Source: Aerococcus sanguinicola (GTDB lineage: Bacteria; Bacillota; Bacilli; Lactobacillales; Aerococcaceae). From it: a stretch of 64,000 bases of DNA. The translations under genes were made by a program, and so were the position numbers. The notes below the pieces were generated by a model. That model ran no database searches. It was not told the DNA's origin and saw nothing but the letters and a program-made list of their open reading frames with translations. The stretch covers positions 682,001 to 746,000 of the forward strand of contig NZ_CP014160.1 of the NCBI RefSeq assembly GCF_001543145.1, given 5' to 3'. Positions within the stretch are counted from its first letter, which is position 1. Every line of letters starts with the position of its first letter. Below, one piece after another: positions 39,831-48,924 of this stretch.

Positions 39831-40274
39831 CTAGCTACGACGACCTCCACGGCCACCGCGCTTACCTTCTGTATTCTTCTTCAGCGATGCTAAGCGGTCA
39901 TCACTGTCTTTCAAGAAATTACTCATCATGGTATCGAAATCCGAACTCCGCGAACTTTGTTGCCGCTTAAAATTAGGGGCGGGTTTGGACCGGCGTGGTT
40001 TGTTGTCACGCGCTGCCTTAGGGGCTTTTGCTGGGGCAGAATCTTCCGCCTTCCGCATTGACAAGGCAATCTTACCTGATTGATCAATATTGGTAACGAG
40101 GACTTTCACCTCATCCCCTACACTTAAAAAGTCATTAATATTTTTGACATATTCATTTGAAATTTCAGAAATATGTACTAATCCGCTCTTACCGTCTCCA
40201 AGGTCAACAAAGGCACCAAAATTTGTAATGCCTGTGACCTTGCCAGTCAGTTTGCTTCCGATTTCAATTGCCAT
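39831..40274 (-). CDS. yabR: S1 RNA-binding domain protein, YabR type
   Basis: 147 residues. One S1/OB domain at residues 1-75 (GSKLTGKVTGITNFGAFVDL, GLVHISEISNEYV, IALSMRKAED), then a basic, Arg/Lys/Ser-rich tail ending KRGGRGGRRS. Its place next to divIC matches yabR of Bacillus. Such proteins bind RNA or ribosomes; the exact role is not settled. Confidence 0.85.
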   Translation of the reverse strand: MAIEIGSKLTGKVTGITNFGAFVDLGDGKSGLVHISEISNEYVKNINDFLSVGDEVKVLVTNIDQSGKIALSMRKAEDSAPAKAPKAARDNKPRRSKPAPNFKRQQSSRSSDFDTMMSNFLKDSDDRLASLKKNTEGKRGGRGGRRS

Positions 40275-40305
40275 GAACTAATTTCTTTCTCCCTTCAGCT
40301 CTTAC

Positions 40306-40764
40306 TTATTGTTTTTGATTTTGTGCATTCTCTTGTTCCTTAAGATAGGCTTTATTGAAGGCTTTAGCTTGTTTGGAATCATTATCTTCAGGCAGGCTAA
40401 AGATAATCTCATCGTCCTTGCTTAAGTAGAAGCGGCTGCGGGCTAGCTTAGCCACATAGTCTTCATTCTCAAGCAGGGTCTCCTGGTCCTTCAAGTAAGC
40501 CAGATTATTCTCCTCACTAAGCAAGGCAGCCTCCGCTGCCTTCATTTCTTCCTTAACCGAAGCAGTCGCTTGCTGGGTGCGCCGGATCTGGAAGAGACTC
40601 GTCAAGCAAATCACTCCCATAATTACTAAGAGACCCCGCACTAACCACTGGCGGGCAGACTGCTTAGAATGATGGGGACGCTTCTTTGAGGAGCTTTTTG
40701 CATAGAGGGGGGTTACTTTTTTATTTCGTTTCTTAGGCCGCACACTGACACCTACCTTCATCAC
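40306..40764 (-). CDS. divIC: Septum formation initiator, DivIC/FtsB family
   Basis: 152 residues. A basic cytosolic N-terminus is followed by one membrane segment (WLVRGLLVIMGVICLTSLF, about 45-63) and an extracellular coiled coil (ASVKEEMKAAEAALLSEENN), then LARSRFYLSKDDEIIFSLP, the family's conserved end. DivIC works with FtsL and DivIB at the division site. The long N-terminus is typical of lactic acid bacteria. The start is ATG ATG; either can be used. Confidence 0.9.
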   Translation of the reverse strand: MMKVGVSVRPKKRNKKVTPLYAKSSSKKRPHHSKQSARQWLVRGLLVIMGVICLTSLFQIRRTQQATASVKEEMKAAEAALLSEENNLAYLKDQETLLENEDYVAKLARSRFYLSKDDEIIFSLPEDNDSKQAKAFNKAYLKEQENAQNQKQ

Positions 40765-40897
40765 CTAGGATTAAAAGCCGCCTAAATTCCCAGCTCTTAT
40801 CTATCAGCATCTATTATAGCATAACTTCTATCTGATAGCTTATTAATACAGTATACCCATCTTAAGTCAGAAAGTATAGCGCCATTTTTATTATTTT

Positions 40898-41176
40898 TTA
40901 ATAAAATTCAGGTAGGTCGCGCGACTTGAAGTCTTCTTCCAGAATCGTATACATGGAGGTCGCATCTGCTTTACGGGTCGATTCTTTGAGGTCGTCGACA
41001 CGGATTTTCAGTGTCTTATTACCAAATTCAATGCTGACTTCATCCCCAATCTTGAGTTTGGTCCCCGACTTAGCTGGATTCCCATTCACTTGGATCCGCC
41101 CCTTGTCGGCAATGTCCTTAGCAACCGTCCGCCGTTTAATCACCCGGGAGACTTTGAGAAACTTATCTAAACGCAT
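40898..41176 (-). CDS. rqcP: S4 RNA-binding protein RqcP (YabO)
   Basis: 92 residues. The S4 domain [25 protein letters not shown] start, [18 protein letters not shown], is complete. RqcP works with RqcH to add alanine tails to stalled nascent chains on free 50S subunits. Its place between the spoVB/murJ-like gene and divIC is the Bacillus one. Confidence 0.93.
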   Translation of the reverse strand: MRLDKFLKVSRVIKRRTVAKDIADKGRIQVNGNPAKSGTKLKIGDEVSIEFGNKTLKIRVDDLKESTRKADATSMYTILEEDFKSRDLPEFY

Positions 41177-41188
41177 AAGAGCACTCCT

Positions 41189-42811
41189 TTACTGTGTTTT
41201 TCTTACTTTTATCCATTTTAACAGAGCCCGACCTAGAGGCAAGCTTAAAAGCTCCTCTTCACTGAGAACGGCCACTTGGTGCATGTAGACCGCTGTTACA
41301 AGAAGGCCCATCCCCACGCCCAGGAGGACAGCTAGGCTATCCAAGAAGCGGCTAGCGCCGAAGATTGCTTCAAAGCTGGTCAGGGCGAAATAATTGATGC
41401 TAAGCATGAGCAAGCAGAGAGGCAGGGTCCTTAACACCAAATCAGCAAGTCCTAGCTTGCACCGAATCTTGGCCTTTAAGAGGCTATAGAGCGAGGTCAG
41501 CATGGCAGCTAGGGCCAGCAAGCTCGCCCAGACGGCCCCCTGACTCCCCGCCCAGCTTACCAGGAGGGAGTTGACCGCCATCTTGATCGTAATACCTAGG
41601 ATAAAGCTAAAGGCAACGTAGAGGCTCCGCCCCTGGGCCTGGTAGATGTTGGCTAAACCTGTCACCAGGCTGGCGAAGATAATCATCAGGACATATTGGG
41701 CCAGAACCAGAGCCCCTTCCCGGTCGCTAAAGAGCAGGTGGTTGATCTGGGGCATGATGCTAATTAGACCCGCCGTCACTAACAGACTAACGAAAGTGGT
41801 CAGGCGGAGGTAGACCCGGCTATTCTGGATAAAGGCAGATTCTTGCCGACGGATATAGGACCGGGTCAAGGCCGGTAAATAGGAGCTGGAGAAAGCAACG
41901 GCTAGGACCATGCCCAGTTGAACGAGGGGCTGGCCTCGATCATAGACCCCCTTAGCCAACTTGGCGCTTAAATCCGACCAACCGCTCCCTAGCAGAGCCT
42001 CATAGAGGGTGAAAGAATCCACCAATTGGAAGAAGACCAAGAGCGAGGCAAAGCAGCACAAGAGCAGGCCTTCGCTGAGAAATTCCTTAATGAGATATGA
42101 CCAGCGCAGATGGTAGGGGGTCTTTTCTACCTGCTGCTGGGGCTTCGGCCAGGTAATAAAACGGCGCAAGCTCCGGCTCTGAGCCAAGGCCCAAACTAGG
42201 ACAAGACTAGCAGCCAGGGCCGCAAGCCAAGCCCCCTGCATGGCCTGGGCTCCCATTTGGTAATAATTTCTTCCTTCAGCACTCAGGCTGACAAAATGGA
42301 AGGCGGCTAGGAGAATCACCCCTACCCGGACTACTTGTTCAATGATCTGGGAGAGGGCGACGGGTAGCATCACTTGATAAGCTTGAAAACTTCCCCGTAA
42401 GATCATCAGCACCGGCATAAAGAGGAACATAAAGCTAACCGAGCGGATGACCGGTGCCAAGAGGGGATCACCCATGGCCTGGGCCAAGACTCCAGCCCCA
42501 AAGTAAGTCAGGCCAAAACATAAGCCAGCAAAAACCAACATCATCAGACTGTAACGTTGAACAAAGAGACGCCGCTGACTCAGCTTGGCTTGGAAGGCAA
42601 TCTGCCGGCCAATAAAATTAGGCAAACCGGACAGGCTAAAGGTCATGCCTATCCCATAGATGGGATAGACTTGCTGGTAAACATAGAAGCCCTCGTCGCC
42701 CACAATATTTTGGAAGGGCACCCGGTAGACTGCACTCAAAATCTTGGCAATGATACCGGCTAGGGTCAAGAGGAAGGCTCCTTTGGCAATATTTTTCCTT
42801 GGGTCTTTCAT
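41189..42811 (-). CDS. Polysaccharide/lipid II flippase-like membrane protein (SpoVB/MurJ superfamily)
   Basis: 540 residues with about 14 hydrophobic segments. The N-terminus GAFLLTLAGIIAKILSAVYRVPFQNIVGDEG is in pieces typical of the SpoVB/YabM branch of the MOP superfamily (GLPNFIGRQIAF, LMILRGSFQAYQVMLPVA). It likely moves lipid-linked cell-wall precursors across the membrane. Syntenic with Bacillus yabM, between mfd and rqcP. It is 10 bases from mfd. Confidence 0.9.
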   Translation of the reverse strand: MKDPRKNIAKGAFLLTLAGIIAKILSAVYRVPFQNIVGDEGFYVYQQVYPIYGIGMTFSLSGLPNFIGRQIAFQAKLSQRRLFVQRYSLMMLVFAGLCFGLTYFGAGVLAQAMGDPLLAPVIRSVSFMFLFMPVLMILRGSFQAYQVMLPVALSQIIEQVVRVGVILLAAFHFVSLSAEGRNYYQMGAQAMQGAWLAALAASLVLVWALAQSRSLRRFITWPKPQQQVEKTPYHLRWSYLIKEFLSEGLLLCCFASLLVFFQLVDSFTLYEALLGSGWSDLSAKLAKGVYDRGQPLVQLGMVLAVAFSSSYLPALTRSYIRRQESAFIQNSRVYLRLTTFVSLLVTAGLISIMPQINHLLFSDREGALVLAQYVLMIIFASLVTGLANIYQAQGRSLYVAFSFILGITIKMAVNSLLVSWAGSQGAVWASLLALAAMLTSLYSLLKAKIRCKLGLADLVLRTLPLCLLMLSINYFALTSFEAIFGASRFLDSLAVLLGVGMGLLVTAVYMHQVAVLSEEELLSLPLGRALLKWIKVRKTQ

Positions 42812-42820
42812 TTTAGCCTC

Positions 42821-45800
42821 CTAGCTCTCCTCATCAGACGGGCTATCGATCTGGTCAGCGAGTTGACTCACAAATTGGAGCAAGTAGTCGAGCCATTCTA
42901 CTGGCTCTAACTTTCCAATCTGCAGGAAGAGGGTAAGTTGGCCTTCCTTGTCTTCTTTCATTTGTAGGCGCATAGGAATCTTATCCAAGGCCTCAAATAT
43001 CTTAGGTACAGCCGTCTGCTGGTCCAGACTGGCATGGAAGTGTAACTCTACCCCATTATTTCGAGTCTGGATATGGTTGATGCCAACTTTCTTAGCATTG
43101 GCCTTAAGCGCACCCACATTCAAGAGGAGTTGGACTTCAAGCGGCGGTTCGCCGAAACGGTCCATCAATTCTTCGTCCAAGTCCCACATGGCTTCCGTAT
43201 CTTCTAATAGGTTGATCCGCTTATAAATTTCCAACTTCTGCTTCTCATCAGCAATATAAGTCGAAGGAATATAGGCATTGATATTCATCTCGAGTTCGAC
43301 CGGCTCTTCAGGTTGGCTTGGCGCTTGGCCCCGCTTCTTAGCCACCGCTTCACTGAGCATTTGCGAATAGAGGTCGAAGCCGACCGAATTCACGAAGCCG
43401 TGCTGCTGCTTGCCTAAGAGATTACCGGCACCCCGGATGGCCAAGTCTCGCATGGCAATCTTGAAGCCGCTGCCCAAGTCAGTGAAATCACGCAAGGCCG
43501 CCAAGCGTTTTTCAGAGACTTCACTGAGCATCTTGTCCGGCTGGTACATGAAGTAGGCATAGGCTACCCGGTTGCTCCGCCCTACCCGGCCGCGCAATTG
43601 GTAGAGGGTTGAGAGCCCCATGCGGTCAGCCGATTCAACGAGAAGGGTATTGACATTAGGAATATCCACGCCTGTCTCAATGATCGTGGTCGTTACGAGG
43701 ACATCGTAGTCCCCCTCGATAAAGGCCATCAAGACCTCTTCCAGCTGGTTCACCGACATCTGACCATGGGCAATCCCAACCCGGGCTTCGGGTACCAGAC
43801 CCGAGATAGCCAAGGCCTTCTCTTCGATTTTTTGCACATTATTAAAGAGATAAAAAACTTGACCCGACCGGCCGAGCTCGCGCTCAATAGCTTCGCGGAT
43901 AGCTTCCGGATTCTGCTCGAGAATATAAGTCTGAACTGGATAGCGGTTGGCTGGTGGCGTCTCAATCACACTCAAGTCGCGGGCCCCTAAAATCGATAGG
44001 TGGAGGGTCCGTGGAATCGGTGTCGCCGTCAGGGTCAGCACATCTACATTGGCCTTGAGCTGCTTGAGTCGTTCCTTGGCCTTGACCCCGAAGCGCTGCT
44101 CCTCATCGACAACGAGGAGGCCCAGGTCTAGGAAACTGACATCCTTGGACAAGAGTCGGTGGGTACCAACAACTAAGTTGACCCTGCCAGAAGCGAGGCC
44201 CTCAATGGTTTCATCCTGCTGGGCCTTAGTCCTAAAACGACTCAAGAGAGCAATTTCAAAGGGCCAGTCTTGGAAACGTTCCAGGAGCGTTTCATAATGC
44301 TGCTGGGCGAGCACGGTAGTGGGCACTAGGAAGGCAGCCTGTTTCCCTTCCATTAGCGCCTTAAAAATAGCCCGCATGGCAACTTCCGTCTTCCCAAAGC
44401 CGACATCTCCCACGAGTAAACGGTCCATCGCTTTGGACTTCTCCATATCCGTCTTAATCTCGTCAATGGATCGCAACTGGTCTTCCGTTTCACTGTAAGG
44501 AAAGGCTGCTTCAAAGTCTGCTTGTTCCGGGGTATCGGGGCCGAAAGCATAGCCTTCCTGGGCTTCCCGGTTGGCATAGATTTCGATCAGGTCATCTGCG
44601 ATATCCTCGATCTGCCCGCTCACCTTACGCTTAGTCTTAGCCCATTCGCTGCCGCCCATCTTATTGAGCTTAGGTGTCTTGCCTTCACTAGAGACATATT
44701 TTTGTACCAAGTCAATCTGCTCCACAGGCACATGGATAGCGGCCTGGTCGGCATAGACAATGGTCAAATAGTCCCGGTGCGACCCGGCCACTTCAATGGT
44801 CTCAATCCCTGTGAATTGCCCAATCCCATGGTTGATATGAACGACATAATCGCCCACCTCTAATTGCTGGTAGTTCTTAAGGCGCTCCGCATTCGAGAGC
44901 TGCTTGTTAGCTTTAGGGCGTTTCTTCTTCTTGACCTGCTGGTAGATATCTGCCTCCGAGACTAGGACCAAGCGCTCATTGACGAACTCAATCCCAGACG
45001 TGAAATTAGCCAAAACTAAGTTCACGGCATCTTCTTGGAGCCGGCCTAAGTCCGAAGACACCACCGCCAGGCCTTCAGCTTGGAGGATTTCCTCTAATTT
45101 GCGCCGGCGGTCAGCGGTCGACAGGGCAATAACCACTTGGCGCTTGGTCTTCTGCCAGGCCTGGATCTCCATCTTGAGGGCGTCCATCTGTTCATAAAAT
45201 TGAACGACCGGCCGGGTTTGGAATTCATGGAGATAGTCAAACTTCATCTGGCCATAGCCCCTCTGGAAGATGCCCAAGTACAAGCACCGCCCCTTGTAGG
45301 CCTCTAAACTCTCCTTAAAGGAAGTATAATAAGCGATTTGCGGCGGGAGCTGGCCTTGCTCCGTTTTAGCTTGGAGGAAGGCTGCTGCATTCTCGTCAAT
45401 GCTAGCAGCAGATTCTTGGAGGCGAGGATAGTCATCGATTATTAGAAGACTCTCATCCCCTAAGTAACTGAGCAAGTTGTCCTCACTCTCATAGAGGTAT
45501 TGGCTAAAGTAAGCGGTCAGTTCCGAACTCTCCCCGGTCCGCCATAAGTTGACCTCTTCTGCCATATTTCCCTTGATTTCTTGGGCTAAGTCAGCATCCG
45601 CCATGCCCCCAACTTCTTGCTTGACTGCTTCTTGGAGCCGGTCCGCTTGGGCTTTCATTTGTTCAGGCTGAAAGAGGAAGTCATCAGCCGGGATGATCTG
45701 GACTTGGTCTAGGTCCTCTAGACTTTTCTGATTGTCTGGATCAAAGCTTGAAATCCGTTCCAGTTCATCAAAGGCCAGAGAGAAGCGGACGGGCTGGTCC

Positions 45801-46360
45801 CGGTCAAGAGGAAAGCAATCCACAATATCTCCCCGTAAACTCATCTCACCCGGACTTGCGACAATTGGCCGCCTCTTATAGCCCCGCGCTAAGAGGTCCT
45901 TGGCCAGTTGGGGGGCAGGCAAGTCATCCCCCAAGCTTAATTCTAAGTGCAGACTGTCCCAGAGTGCAGCAGGCATCAGACGCTTCTTCAAAGCAAAAAG
46001 CGGGGCAAGAATAATTCCCCCTTCTTCACTTTCTCTTAAGAATTTCATCACAGCCAAGCGGTCAGCCAAGGCTTCTGGACTGGCTACAGCTAGGTCGGCT
46101 GCCACACTCTCTGCGGTATTAAAGAGATAGAGCCGGTCTTCGGGAATGAAGTTGGCTAAATCATCCAAATAGCGTTCAGCTTCAAGTAAATTATTAGTCA
46201 CAATTAAATATTTTTGACCCACCGCCTGCTTGTAGGCGAGTTGGGCGATATAGGCCTTGGATAAGCCCTGTAAGCCTAGAAAGAGAACGCTCTGCCCTTC
46301 AGCCAGAGCTTGACGGGCATCCGTATCGAGCGCTTCAGTCATATATTGATCTAATTGCAA
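42821..46360 (-). CDS. mfd: Transcription-repair coupling factor
   Basis: 1179 residues, full length. Mfd removes stalled RNA polymerase and recruits UvrA. UvrB-homology domains are at the N-terminus (LYLFNTAESVAADLA, RGDIVDCFPLD), the polymerase-binding domain has GDYVVHINHGIGQFTGIET, and the translocase has Walker A LVGDVGFGKTEVAMRA, Walker B VVDEEQRFGV and motif VI QLRGRVGRSNRVAYAYF. The C-terminal regulatory domain closes it. It lies between pth and the flippase gene. UvrC of the same pathway is encoded about 9 kb away. Confidence 0.98.
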   Translation of the reverse strand: MQLDQYMTEALDTDARQALAEGQSVLFLGLQGLSKAYIAQLAYKQAVGQKYLIVTNNLLEAERYLDDLANFIPEDRLYLFNTAESVAADLAVASPEALADRLAVMKFLRESEEGGIILAPLFALKKRLMPAALWDSLHLELSLGDDLPAPQLAKDLLARGYKRRPIVASPGEMSLRGDIVDCFPLDRDQPVRFSLAFDELERISSFDPDNQKSLEDLDQVQIIPADDFLFQPEQMKAQADRLQEAVKQEVGGMADADLAQEIKGNMAEEVNLWRTGESSELTAYFSQYLYESEDNLLSYLGDESLLIIDDYPRLQESAASIDENAAAFLQAKTEQGQLPPQIAYYTSFKESLEAYKGRCLYLGIFQRGYGQMKFDYLHEFQTRPVVQFYEQMDALKMEIQAWQKTKRQVVIALSTADRRRKLEEILQAEGLAVVSSDLGRLQEDAVNLVLANFTSGIEFVNERLVLVSEADIYQQVKKKKRPKANKQLSNAERLKNYQQLEVGDYVVHINHGIGQFTGIETIEVAGSHRDYLTIVYADQAAIHVPVEQIDLVQKYVSSEGKTPKLNKMGGSEWAKTKRKVSGQIEDIADDLIEIYANREAQEGYAFGPDTPEQADFEAAFPYSETEDQLRSIDEIKTDMEKSKAMDRLLVGDVGFGKTEVAMRAIFKALMEGKQAAFLVPTTVLAQQHYETLLERFQDWPFEIALLSRFRTKAQQDETIEGLASGRVNLVVGTHRLLSKDVSFLDLGLLVVDEEQRFGVKAKERLKQLKANVDVLTLTATPIPRTLHLSILGARDLSVIETPPANRYPVQTYILEQNPEAIREAIERELGRSGQVFYLFNNVQKIEEKALAISGLVPEARVGIAHGQMSVNQLEEVLMAFIEGDYDVLVTTTIIETGVDIPNVNTLLVESADRMGLSTLYQLRGRVGRSNRVAYAYFMYQPDKMLSEVSEKRLAALRDFTDLGSGFKIAMRDLAIRGAGNLLGKQQHGFVNSVGFDLYSQMLSEAVAKKRGQAPSQPEEPVELEMNINAYIPSTYIADEKQKLEIYKRINLLEDTEAMWDLDEELMDRFGEPPLEVQLLLNVGALKANAKKVGINHIQTRNNGVELHFHASLDQQTAVPKIFEALDKIPMRLQMKEDKEGQLTLFLQIGKLEPVEWLDYLLQFVSQLADQIDSPSDEES

Positions 46361-46375
46361 GAAAACACCTGCTCT

Positions 46376-46939
46376 CTAATGGTTATACTTGGTCATGGTT
46401 TCTTCAAAAGAATGGCCGGCTAGCCAATAATCAATGGCTGCTACCGCCTGGCGAGTGCTCTCGAGCATGGCGGTATGGTCTTCTTTGGGGAAGTTCCCTA
46501 AGACATGGTTCACCACACTCACGCCTGCTTGTGGCCGGCCCACGCCTAGTTTTAAACGTTGGACTTGGTCAGTCCCTAAGTGTTGGATAATACTCTTCAT
46601 CCCATTATGGCCACCAGAACTGCCCTTGCGCCGCATACGCAAGCGACCCACATCCATATCCATATCATCATAGATCACTAGGAGGTCCTCTAATTCAATA
46701 TCGAAATAATTCACAAAGCCAATCAAACTCTCACCCGATAGGTTCATAAAAGTCTGTGGCTTGATAAAGAAAACCTTCTCCCCTTGGATACGGTATTCCA
46801 CATATTTGGCCTTGAATTTCTCCTGGTCAAAGGTCAGATGGTGCTGGTAAGCCCATTCATCCAAAGTAATAAAACCAATATTGTGGCGGGATCGTTCATA
46901 TTTAGGGCCTGGATTTCCCAAGCCTGCTACTAATTTCAT
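46376..46939 (-). CDS. pth: Peptidyl-tRNA hydrolase
   Basis: 187 residues from the ATG at 46939 (MKLVAGLGNPG), which has AAAGGAG seven bases upstream; the ATG two codons earlier is too close to that site. It frees peptides from peptidyl-tRNA that has dropped off. GLGNPGPKYERSRHNIGF contains the catalytic His and binding Asn; VIYDDMDMDVGRLRMRRKGS contains the Asp. First gene of the pth-mfd cluster. Confidence 0.97.
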   Translation of the reverse strand: MKLVAGLGNPGPKYERSRHNIGFITLDEWAYQHHLTFDQEKFKAKYVEYRIQGEKVFFIKPQTFMNLSGESLIGFVNYFDIELEDLLVIYDDMDMDVGRLRMRRKGSSGGHNGMKSIIQHLGTDQVQRLKLGVGRPQAGVSVVNHVLGNFPKEDHTAMLESTRQAVAAIDYWLAGHSFEETMTKYNH

Positions 46940-47035
46940 CGTCATACTCCTTTATTTAAGGGCGGAGCCCTTCTCTTCTAAGCATCCTATACTGCTGCTC
47001 TGATTGCGAAGCGCAAGTAGCTTCTAATCATACTT

Positions 47036-47064
47036 ATTGTACCTTAGACCCCCAGCGCAAACAA
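47036..47064 (-). promoter_or_regulatory. Promoter of the pth-mfd cluster
   Basis: Minus strand TTGTTT, 17 bases, TACAAT; -10 complement 47036-47041, -35 complement 47059-47064. The leader of about 90 bases holds the hairpins TTGCG-CTT-CGCAA and AAGGGC-TCC-GCCCTT. Confidence 0.75.
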
Positions 47065-47130
47065 GTTCTCAGCTTGCAGTTAAACTAGGACCAAGACTAT
47101 CTTTTAAGGCTTAAATCTTAGCTATCATAA

Positions 47131-47148
47131 TTGTAAAAACAATCACAA
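47131..47148 (+). promoter_or_regulatory. Possible Rex (NADH-sensing repressor) operator upstream of ldh
   Basis: TTGTAAAAACAATCACAA matches the Rex consensus (TTGTGA, six bases, TCACAA) at 11 of the 12 half-site positions; the right half is perfect. It lies about 130 bases upstream of the ldh -35, which is far for direct block but fits redox control of ldh. It is also about 65 bases upstream of the pth -35, so it could act there. Confidence 0.35.
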
Positions 47149-47280
47149 TTATCTATCGAATACATTTTTTGTATTTATTTCATCCCCTTAAATTTCTTTC
47201 CTTTTTTGTTAAATCACATATGATAACGCTTGCTGTTTTTTTCTAACTTCGTTTATCATTTCACAATTTCTAGGAAAGCA

Positions 47281-47309
47281 TTGAAATCCCCCTAGCTAAT
47301 CACTATAAT
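47281..47309 (+). promoter_or_regulatory. Promoter of ldh
   Basis: TTGAAA at 47281-47286, a 17-base spacer and TATAAT at 47304-47309. The predicted start is near 47316, giving a leader of about 40 bases. Confidence 0.87.
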
Positions 47310-47355
47310 GGCTAGTATAAGCATATTGATACAATAGAAATGAGAGGTCTTATTG

Positions 47356-48318
47356 ATGGCAAAAGATAAAACACATAAAATTATTTTAATTGGTGATGGT
47401 GCAGTTGGCTCTAGCTTCGCTTTCTCTACTGTATTGCAAGGCATCGGCCACGAACTTGGTATCATTGATATTAATAAAAAACGTGTGATTGGTGACGTCG
47501 AAGACTTAAAAGACGCCCTAGTTTATTCTAGCCCTAAGAAGATTTTTGCTGCTGAATATAGCGATTGTAAGGATGCCGACATCGTGGTTCTCTGCGCAGG
47601 CATGGCTCAAAAAGAAGGTGAAACGCGTCTCGACCTTGTCAGCAAGAACTTGGTAATCTTCAAAGACATGGTTGACCAAGTTGTCGCTAGTGGTTTCGAC
47701 GGGATCTTCCTGGTAGCCACCAACCCTGTAGACATCCTGACCTATGCCACATGGAAATTCTCTGGCTTCCCATCTTCCCGGGTTATCGGTTCAGGGACTG
47801 CCCTCGACAGTGCTCGTTTCCGCCAAGAAATTGGTGCTTTAACCAATGTTGACTCCCGTAGTGTCCACGCCCTCATCATGGGGGAACACGGCGACAGTGA
47901 ATTTGCCGTCTGGTCTCACGCTAATATTGGGGGACTCCCAATGGAAGACTGGGTTAAGGTTCACCCCGAAATCAATGAAGAACGCTTGACAGAAATCTAT
48001 TACGATGTTCGCGATAAAGCTTACCGCATTATCGAAAACAAGGGTGCAACATTCTACGGTATCGCTGCTTCCCTAGCCCGGATCGTGAAGGCTATCCTCA
48101 ACAATGAAGGAGCCATCCTCCCTATCTCTGTTTACCTTGATGGTGAGTACAATCAAGAGGACATCTATATCGGTGCCCCTGCTGTCCTAACCAGCGAAGG
48201 CGTTCGTAGCGTCATCGAATTACCACTCAGCGACCACGAACAAAACTTAATGGACAAGTCTGCTGGTCAAATGAAAGAAGTTATTGATTCAGCCTTTGCT
48301 GAATTAGAAAATAAATAA
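47356..48318 (+). CDS. ldh: L-lactate dehydrogenase
   Basis: 320 residues from the ATG at 47356 ([20 protein letters not shown]), with GAGAGG upstream; a TTG directly before it is not needed. Reduces pyruvate to L-lactate and regenerates NAD. The Rossmann motif is [28 protein letters not shown] binds substrate, and the catalytic His is in [16 protein letters not shown]. Single-gene unit with a strong promoter and terminator, as expected for a highly expressed fermentation gene. Confidence 0.98.
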   Translation: MAKDKTHKIILIGDGAVGSSFAFSTVLQGIGHELGIIDINKKRVIGDVEDLKDALVYSSPKKIFAAEYSDCKDADIVVLCAGMAQKEGETRLDLVSKNLVIFKDMVDQVVASGFDGIFLVATNPVDILTYATWKFSGFPSSRVIGSGTALDSARFRQEIGALTNVDSRSVHALIMGEHGDSEFAVWSHANIGGLPMEDWVKVHPEINEERLTEIYYDVRDKAYRIIENKGATFYGIAASLARIVKAILNNEGAILPISVYLDGEYNQEDIYIGAPAVLTSEGVRSVIELPLSDHEQNLMDKSAGQMKEVIDSAFAELENK

Positions 48319-48340
48319 GCTCTCTAAAGTCATAAAAATT

Positions 48341-48384
48341 GCCGTCCCAGCTAACGCTCATGCGCTAGCTGGGACGGCTTTTTT
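48341..48384 (+). terminator. Terminator of ldh
   Basis: GCCGTCCCAGCTA...TAGCTGGGACGGC, a 13-base perfect stem, followed by TTTTTT, 23 bases after the ldh stop. Confidence 0.95.
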
Positions 48385-48411
48385 AATGTGTCTTTAACAA
48401 GTTGTATTGGT

Positions 48412-48771
48412 GAGCATCCGTTGCACTTTTGAATTTGATCGTTGAATTTCAAAGGTTCAAGAACGGCTAGCGCCGTCTTGTACTTTATCCGTACGTCGCT
48501 TCGTTCCTACGGCTAAAGCAGCACCGGTTCGAGCCTCGGTCTCTCGCCTAGCGAGCTTCAAAGTTAGAGTGCGACAAAAGTCGTTAAGCTCTGAACCACT
48601 GGAGCAAAGGCTAGAAGAGCTTTGCGGAGGCTCGGCCAGCCTTTGTGAAGTGGAGTCAGAGCTGACTTTTGGAGCAGGTTTTGGCTAGTAACGGCTTACG
48701 CCGACTATCCATAATTCACATCGCTTGCTTGTTCATGGCTAACGATCAAATTCAAAGCTCCACTACTGCTC
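48412..48771 (-). repeat. Dispersed structured repeat, element A copy 3 (long form, carrying element B)
   Basis: 360 bases in reverse orientation, from GAGCATCCGTTGCACTTTTGA to CCACTACTGCTC. The ends pair as in the other copies (TTTGAATTTGATCGTT). It shares the long internal half with copy 1 (CTTGTACTTTATCCGTACGTC-type sequence). It is split by a 119-base element B at 48564-48682. It lies between the ldh terminator and the AEC gene. Confidence 0.87.
48564..48682 (+). repeat. Element B copy 2, nested in element A3
   Basis: 119 bases starting TTAGAGTGCGACAAAAGTCG and ending GACTTTTGGAGCAGGTTTT. The whole element folds back: CAAAAGTC/GACTTTTG, AGCTCTGA/TCAGAGCT, CCACT/AGTGG, then GGAG facing TGA, then CAAAGGCT/AGCCTTTG. 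Removing it restores CTAGCC-CTTTGAAGC as in the other A copies, so it looks like an insertion. Confidence 0.8.
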
Positions 48772-48842
48772 ACAAGTAGACGGTATGAACATTATACTTT
48801 AATTGGGAGCCACCAGCACTGAATCGTACGAAATCTCAAGGA

Positions 48843-48888
48843 AAGCCGTTTGCCTAGTGGGCAAGCATTAGAGGCAAGCGGCTTTTTT
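48843..48888 (+). terminator. Terminator-like hairpin between ldh and the AEC gene
   Basis: GCCGTTTGCCT...AGGCAAGCGGC followed by TTTTTT on the plus strand. On the minus strand the run after the stem is only TTTCC, so it is stronger for plus-strand transcripts, although the nearest gene that needs it (AEC) is on the minus strand. Confidence 0.75.
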
Positions 48889-48924
48889 GAGTTCAAATAT
48901 ATTGCTTAGCGGTCAGTCCGATTT

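Noticed and set aside
47353..47355. TTG start of ldh one codon before the ATG
   Set aside because: The ATG at 47356 has the better spaced ribosome site and matches other lactate dehydrogenases.
48520..48560. tRNA-like T-arm (GGTTCGAGCC) inside element A
   Set aside because: The loop is one base too long and no acceptor, D-arm or anticodon arm can be placed around it; it is a part of the repeat.
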